64,000 nt of DNA from Streptomyces pseudovenezuelae (GTDB taxonomy: Bacteria > Actinomycetota > Actinomycetes > Streptomycetales > Streptomycetaceae): assembly GCF_001513955.1 (NCBI RefSeq), contig NZ_KQ948149.1:468227-532226 (forward strand). Reading direction: 5' to 3'. Shown here one piece after another: positions 60,327 through 64,000 of this stretch. The notes beneath the pieces were generated by a model. The model was not told the DNA's origin. It saw only the letters and a list, made by a program, of their open reading frames with translations, and did no database searches. The stretch's first letter is position 1. The number at the start of each line of letters is the position of its first letter. Both the position numbers and the translations under genes were made by a program.

Positions 60327-61074
60327 CGGCGGATTCAGGCCAGTTTCGCTGCCGCCTCAACTCCACGCCGGATACGACGAGTTCGGCAGCACCGAATCGG
60401 TGGATCGGCCCATGCCGGGCGGTCCCGGCGTCCCGGAGCCAGGTGGGCCAGGAGTCCCACGGCACCGGGGGACCGGAGGCCGTCCCGGGGTGCCACGGAC
60501 ACCGGTTCACCCCCGCTCGCCGGGACCCGATCCTCGGGTCCCGGCGAGCGGGGGCGCACTCCGTTCAGGGGCGCGCGTGCCGTCGTACGAAAGGCCTCTC
60601 ACCCGGCGGCCGACCCTGGGCCCGGGAGCGGCCGGGGCCGGTCCCCGCCAGCCGGACCTGGTCCGCCCGCTCCTCCCGGACCCCTGAACCACCCCGCCGA
60701 ACAGGCACTTTCGCCGGCCTTCCCGCTCGTGAACGGCTCGCGCGCCGCCCGTGGGGTCCGGCAGGCGGAGGACCGGGCGCGCGGCACATGCCGTCCGGAG
60801 GGGACCAGCGGCACGGGCGCCGCGCGGCAGGCGGCCCGTTCGGACCGCCGAGCGGCGCCGTTGGCTCGCAACCGCGCCGTCGTACGCGGGGGTTCGCGGG
60901 GCGCCGACCGGGAATCGTCCGCTCCGTCGCCATGGCCGCGGTCGCCTCCGCAAACGTGGCCGAACACCTGGTCGTTGATGATTCGACATGACTGGCGCAT
61001 GAACTATGGGGCATGGATCCCCGTGAACGTGTTCGAGCAGGAGGGAAACCGACATCGGCACGCGGGCGGGGGTC
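60327..61074. other. 748-bp stretch without a supported gene
   Basis: No frame on either strand here shows convincing protein features; the open minus-strand frames are Arg/Pro/Gly-rich and look like GC artefacts. The stretch holds a perfect 45-base hairpin (60510-60554). Its right end (about 60970-61070) is less GC-rich and probably contains the promoter of the ATPase gene at 61075. Confidence 0.6.
60510..60554. terminator. perfect 21-bp stem hairpin
   Basis: CCCCCGCTCGCCGGGACCCG and one more base (60510-60530) pair without mismatch with the segment at 60534-60554 around a 3-base loop. There is no T-run. It lies about 180 bases beyond the secreted-protein stop, so it may be a transcription barrier, although its distance from a stop codon is unusual. 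Confidence 0.65.
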
Positions 61075-61557
61075 ATGAAGAGGCAGGCACGAGGAGGCGG
61101 TCCCACGGCAGTAGGGGCCTTCTCGGCACAGACCATGGAGGAGAAGGCCGACAGCGCCCTGGAGCAGGCGCAGTCGCCTCAGCTCCGGCGCAGACTGGAG
61201 CGGGCGGACCTGGGGGCCGTACCCGAGACACGCAGGGCCCTGCGCGAGCTCTTACGGCACTGGGGGAGGCCCGGACGATCCGAGATAGCCGAACTGCTCA
61301 CCAGCGAGCTCGTCACCAACGCGCTCGTGCACACCGACCACGACGCGGTCGTCACGGCCACGGTCGGCCCGCGGGCCCTGAGGGTGGAGGTGCGGGACTT
61401 CGTCGCCCGCATACCCCGGGTGCGGGTACCCAACGCCGACGACGGTACGCACGGCAGGGGCCTGGCCCTGGTGCAGTCCCTCGCGGACGCCTGGGGCGTA
61501 CGGGCACACGGCGTGGGCAAGGCCGTCTGGTTCGAACTGGACGCCGGAGCGGCGTGA
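61075..61557 (+). CDS. ATP-binding protein, RsbW-type anti-sigma factor-like kinase
   Basis: A 160-residue GHKL ATPase of the histidine-kinase-like family common in Streptomyces. SELVTNALVHTDHDAV is the N-box, VEVRDF corresponds to the G1 box and DDGTHGRGLALVQSLADAWG to the G2 box. Such proteins often act as anti-sigma factors or kinases of anti-anti-sigma proteins; no partner is adjacent. ATG at 61075 follows a GGGCGGGGG tract. It is followed at once by a long perfect terminator. Confidence 0.88.
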   Translation: MKRQARGGGPTAVGAFSAQTMEEKADSALEQAQSPQLRRRLERADLGAVPETRRALRELLRHWGRPGRSEIAELLTSELVTNALVHTDHDAVVTATVGPRALRVEVRDFVARIPRVRVPNADDGTHGRGLALVQSLADAWGVRAHGVGKAVWFELDAGAA

Positions 61558-61606
61558 ACCACGGGAGGGGGGCGTGACCGCGTCGGTCACGCCCCCCTCC
61601 CGTGGT
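61558..61606. terminator. perfect 23-bp stem bidirectional terminator
   Basis: The segment 61558-61580 starting ACCACGGGAGGGGGGCGTG pairs fully with 61584-61606 around the loop CGT. It begins at the base after the ATPase stop and lies between convergent genes, so it should stop transcription from both sides. Confidence 0.9.
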
Positions 61607-61649
61607 GCTTCGGCCTGTCGGCCGCGCCCTTCAGGCCTCGGCCTTCGCC

Positions 61650-62684
61650 TCAGCCGAACTGCTGCTCAAGATCCTTGAGTTTGCGCTCCAGCGAGTCGAG
61701 ACGCGGCAGAGCCATTGTGTCGTCCTCCGCGGTGAGGTCGACCGAGGAGGACTCGGACGCGCCGCGGACCGGCTGCAGGGAGGGACGCTGGCGTACGGGC
61801 AGCGGCTCCGGGGCGGATATCGCAGGCTCCGCGGAAGCCCGCTCCAGGGCGGCCTGCGGCTGCTCCAACTGGCGTGCGCCGCCCCGGCCGACGAAGCCGC
61901 GGTGGCCCCGGCTGATCGCCTTGAGCTGCGCCCGCTCCACGCGCTCCTTGTCGCGGCGCATGAGGCGGGCCGCCTCCTTCTGACGCTGGTCCTCGCGGAC
62001 CTCGTCGACCGCCTCGTCGAGGCTGCGCACGTTCTCCAGCAGCATCAGCGACCAGGCCTTGTACGTCTCACGCGGCGCCCTCAGCCAGCGGACGATCCGG
62101 ATCTGGGGCAGCGGACGCGGCACCAGACCCTGCTCGCGCAGCGCGGCCCGGCGGGTCTGCTTCAGTGCGCGGTCGAACAGCACGGCCGCCGAGAGGGACA
62201 TGCCGGAGAAGAACTGCGGCGCGCCGTCGTGGCCGAACCCCCTGGGCGCGTGCACCCAGTTGAACCAGGCCGCGGCGCCCGCGAACGTCCACACCAGTAT
62301 CCGGGAGCCGAGGGCCGCGTCACCGTGGCTGGCCTCGCGCACCGCGAGGACGGAGCAGAACATGGCCGCGCCGTCCAGGCCGAACGGGACCAGGTACTCC
62401 CAGCCGTTGGAGAGGCCGAGGTTCTCCTGGCCGAAGCCGACCAGGCCGTGGAAGGAGAGGGCGGCCGCCACCGCCGCACAGCAGAACAGGAGGACATAGG
62501 ACGCGGTGCCGTATATGGCTTCCTTGCGCCTGCGGCGCTCCTCGCTCCGCTCCCACGAGTCGTCTTTCGCGTGCTCCCCGCCGGACCGCTTGCTCCGCGC
62601 GAGCACCGCCACCGCCGCCAGCATGCCCAGGAGCAGTACGGCGCCCGGAAGCAACCAGTTCAGCGATATGTCGGTCAGTCTCAT
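61650..62684 (-). CDS. DUF2637 family membrane protein
   Basis: A 344-residue protein with four membrane helices: LPGAVLLLGMLAAVAVLA, a helix around VLLFCCAAVAAALSF, LVPFGLDGAAMFCSVLAV and ILVWTFAGAAAWFNWVHAP. The last two form the DUF2637 signature. The C-terminal 150 residues are charged and helical (LIKE: DEVREDQRQKEAARLMRRDK) and end with a possible coiled coil LERKLKDLEQQFG. Family members occur on Streptomyces plasmids and chromosomes, some next to transfer genes; this one has no transfer genes near. ATG at 62684 follows AAGGGA. Confidence 0.8.
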   Translation of the reverse strand: MRLTDISLNWLLPGAVLLLGMLAAVAVLARSKRSGGEHAKDDSWERSEERRRRKEAIYGTASYVLLFCCAAVAAALSFHGLVGFGQENLGLSNGWEYLVPFGLDGAAMFCSVLAVREASHGDAALGSRILVWTFAGAAAWFNWVHAPRGFGHDGAPQFFSGMSLSAAVLFDRALKQTRRAALREQGLVPRPLPQIRIVRWLRAPRETYKAWSLMLLENVRSLDEAVDEVREDQRQKEAARLMRRDKERVERAQLKAISRGHRGFVGRGGARQLEQPQAALERASAEPAISAPEPLPVRQRPSLQPVRGASESSSVDLTAEDDTMALPRLDSLERKLKDLEQQFG

Positions 62685-62998
62685 CTGGGGTCCCTTGCAT
62701 TGGGATAGGGCGTAACGCCCGCCATAGTGGCCCAATCCCAACGGCCCTCAGGCGTTTTCGGGGCAAGAGGCCGCCAAGGAAGTGCAAGGGGTTGCCCAGG
62801 GCGGCGTTCTGCTCGAACTGCCGCGTGAGGGGCGGGAGTTGAGTTCGAATAAGACTACCCGTACGGGTGGTTCCACGGAAAGTTCCTGCGCCGAGTGAGG
62901 AAGTTGTGAAGTACCTGTAACCGAACGGGCGTCCCAGTCGGCGTTGATCTTACGGGACCCCGCAGCGGCGTCCGCGGCGGGGGTCCCCTGAGGGTCCC
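62685..62998. other. 314-bp intergenic stretch with several palindromes
   Basis: Just upstream of the DUF2637 start a nested inverted repeat is present: TTGGGAT (62700-62706) with ATCCCAA (62735-62741), and inside it GGGCG-TAA-CGCCC (62708-62720). ACCCGTACGGGT (62857-62868) is a perfect 12-base palindrome further upstream. The first could fold in the 5' leader; the second is operator-like. No coding frame is supported. Confidence 0.6.
62954..62987 (-). terminator. hairpin after the FhuF-like gene
   Basis: GGGACCCC (62954-62961) and GGGGTCCC (62980-62987) are perfect arms with further GC pairing inside. The hairpin begins 12 bases after the stop of the minus-strand gene ending at 62999. Confidence 0.65.
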
Positions 62999-63904
62999 TC
63001 AACTCGCGGCGACCGTGGTGAGCTTGGCGATCCGGGCCGTGTCGCAGGTGCGCGGACAGGTGGTGCAGGTGTCGTCGGGATCCAGGGTGTAGTACATGCA
63101 GCAGCTCACCCGGTCCCGGGTGAGCAGGGATCCGCCGTCCGGACCGGTCAGCACCCGGAAGGCCGGAGAGCCGGCGTACGGCTTCGTCGTCCCGGGCAGC
63201 AGCAGCTCCAGGGCGTGCTCGGCCCGGCGCTTCTCGTGCTCGCCGAGGAGCCCGGCGACGTACCAGATCCCCTCGACGATCTCGTCCGTCACCATCCCCC
63301 ACAGGGCCCGGCCGCGGCGGCGCATGCGAGGGCCGAAGGAAGCCAGCAACGGCTCCATGTGCTCGGCGACCGCGTCCCGCAGCTCGGCGCGCAGGGCCTC
63401 CTCGTCGGGGACCGTGTACGCCCCGGGGAGCGCTGCCGCCGGGTCGCCCGGGAGGCAGGCGAAGGAGCCGGGACGGACCGCGAGGGACATCGGGCCCCGG
63501 GTGCGGTCGTAGGAGACGTGCGACACGGGGTAGCGGGGGACCCGGCGGTGCAGGAACCACGGTGCCGTGAAGAGGAGACAGGCCGGCCAGGCGTAGCGGT
63601 GCAGACCGAAGCCGGCTATCACGTCCGGGCGGCCCTTCTTCGCGTTGTCCCGGAGGACCTGCTCGTCGTCCCACGCGAGGAAGGCGTCCAGGGCGGCCGT
63701 GTTCTCCGCGAGGGCTTCGGCGGTGACCCAGCCGTCGGTGGCGGGGAGCGGGGTGTCCTCGGACAGCTCCGTGACCGTCAGTACCGGGAGGGCCTCGGTC
63801 AGGCGCGCATAGGCATCGGTGACGGCCGAGCGGACGGCGGGGGCCGAACGGGGGGCGGGCAGCGGTGTGAGCATGCGGGGCCACCGATTCGCAGTCGTTT
63901 TCAC
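62999..63904 (-). CDS. (2Fe-2S)-binding ferric iron reductase, FhuF-like
   Basis: A 301-residue siderophore-iron reductase-like protein. The C-terminal cluster motif CCMYYTLDPDDTCTTCPRTC gives the C-C-x10-C-x2-C pattern of FhuF, which reduces ferric siderophores to free iron. The middle holds SHVSYDRTRGPMSLAV. GTG at 63904 is taken as the start because it keeps the longest N-terminus; ATG at 63874 is possible and neither has a clear Shine-Dalgarno. An iron box lies just upstream, so expression should rise when iron is scarce. Confidence 0.87.
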   Translation of the reverse strand: MKTTANRWPRMLTPLPAPRSAPAVRSAVTDAYARLTEALPVLTVTELSEDTPLPATDGWVTAEALAENTAALDAFLAWDDEQVLRDNAKKGRPDVIAGFGLHRYAWPACLLFTAPWFLHRRVPRYPVSHVSYDRTRGPMSLAVRPGSFACLPGDPAAALPGAYTVPDEEALRAELRDAVAEHMEPLLASFGPRMRRRGRALWGMVTDEIVEGIWYVAGLLGEHEKRRAEHALELLLPGTTKPYAGSPAFRVLTGPDGGSLLTRDRVSCCMYYTLDPDDTCTTCPRTCDTARIAKLTTVAAS

Positions 63905-63914
63905 AGTCGTCTGG

Positions 63915-63933
63915 AGGTAAGCCTTACCTTACC
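63915..63933 (-). promoter_or_regulatory. DmdR/IdeR-type iron box
   Basis: On the minus strand GGTAAGGTAAGGCTTACCT closely follows the known actinobacterial iron box TTAGGTTAGGCTAACCTAA. It ends 11 bases from the assumed GTG start of the FhuF-like gene, so it probably overlaps the promoter. Confidence 0.8.
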
Positions 63934-64000
63934 AAGTTGTTCGGGATTTGAACTGGAGCCTTCTGCGCCTAAGGTGCTTGACGGGTGAGTAACAACCTGC

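Noticed and set aside
60507..61136. Several minus-strand frames of 130-210 codons in the gap before the ATPase gene
   Set aside because: They overlap one another in different frames, are Arg/Pro-rich and have no ribosome sites or motifs; I treat the gap as non-coding.

Overview
The window is a 64 kb piece of a high-GC actinomycete chromosome, almost certainly a Streptomyces. The evidence is the GC-rich third codon positions, the GTG and TTG starts, the Tat and Sec exported polysaccharidases carrying ricin-type lectin modules, a close AldO relative, a DUF2637 protein, a RsbW-type ATPase and a DmdR/IdeR-like iron box. I saw no rRNA, tRNA, CRISPR array, integrase or insertion sequence. The content looks like a chromosome-arm accessory region with lifestyle genes rather than core genes.

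Region 1 (1-15337) is a plant cell wall locus. It holds an alginate-lyase-family protein cut by the window edge, a type-B carboxylesterase with a LacI regulator, a homocysteine methyltransferase, a large beta-strand-repeat surface protein, an exo-arabinanase-like GH43 overlapping an exo-1,3-galactanase-like GH43 with a lectin domain, a PL4 rhamnogalacturonan lyase divergent from a rhamnogalacturonan acetylesterase, and a DUF2264 protein. Together these fit attack on the arabinan, galactan and backbone of rhamnogalacturonan I. At 3974-4690 the C-terminal halves of an IclR-type regulator and an Old Yellow Enzyme are joined back to back, as left by one deletion through a divergent promoter.

Region 2 (15338-25364) has small enzymes, a TetR-alpha/beta hydrolase pair, an MFS exporter, a four-gene lower-GC cassette with ESX/type VII secretion features (19500-22374), and an ABC-2 type exporter operon.

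Region 3 (25365-34734) is an arabinogalactan operon set: GH2 beta-galactosidase, sugar ABC permeases and binding protein, GH30 endo-galactanase-like enzyme with lectin domain, and a ROK repressor. The secreted GH30 would release oligosaccharides, the ABC system would import them, and the GH2 enzyme, which has no signal peptide, would finish them inside the cell.

Region 4 (34848-41725) holds alditol oxidase, a D-2-hydroxyacid dehydrogenase, an FMN-binding protein next to an unusual radical SAM protein, and a membrane protein joining sigma-like and anti-sigma zinc-finger parts inside the cell to a cellulose-binding domain outside.

Region 5 (41753-47459) is a trans-4-hydroxyproline catabolic operon with its GntR regulator; the motif ATGTCAC recurs in front of the operon, inside it and in front of the regulator.

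Region 6 (47568-64000) is mixed: a lipoprotein, a 22-codon leader ORF before rsgA, Ada-AlkA and Ogt DNA repair genes, a PP2C-domain protein with a long disordered region before a pyruvate oxidase-type enzyme, a membrane-tethered helix-turn-helix protein, two small secreted proteins, an anti-sigma-type ATPase, a DUF2637 membrane protein and a FhuF-like iron reductase under an iron box. Two perfect long hairpins (60510-60554 and 61558-61606) flank the ATPase gene.
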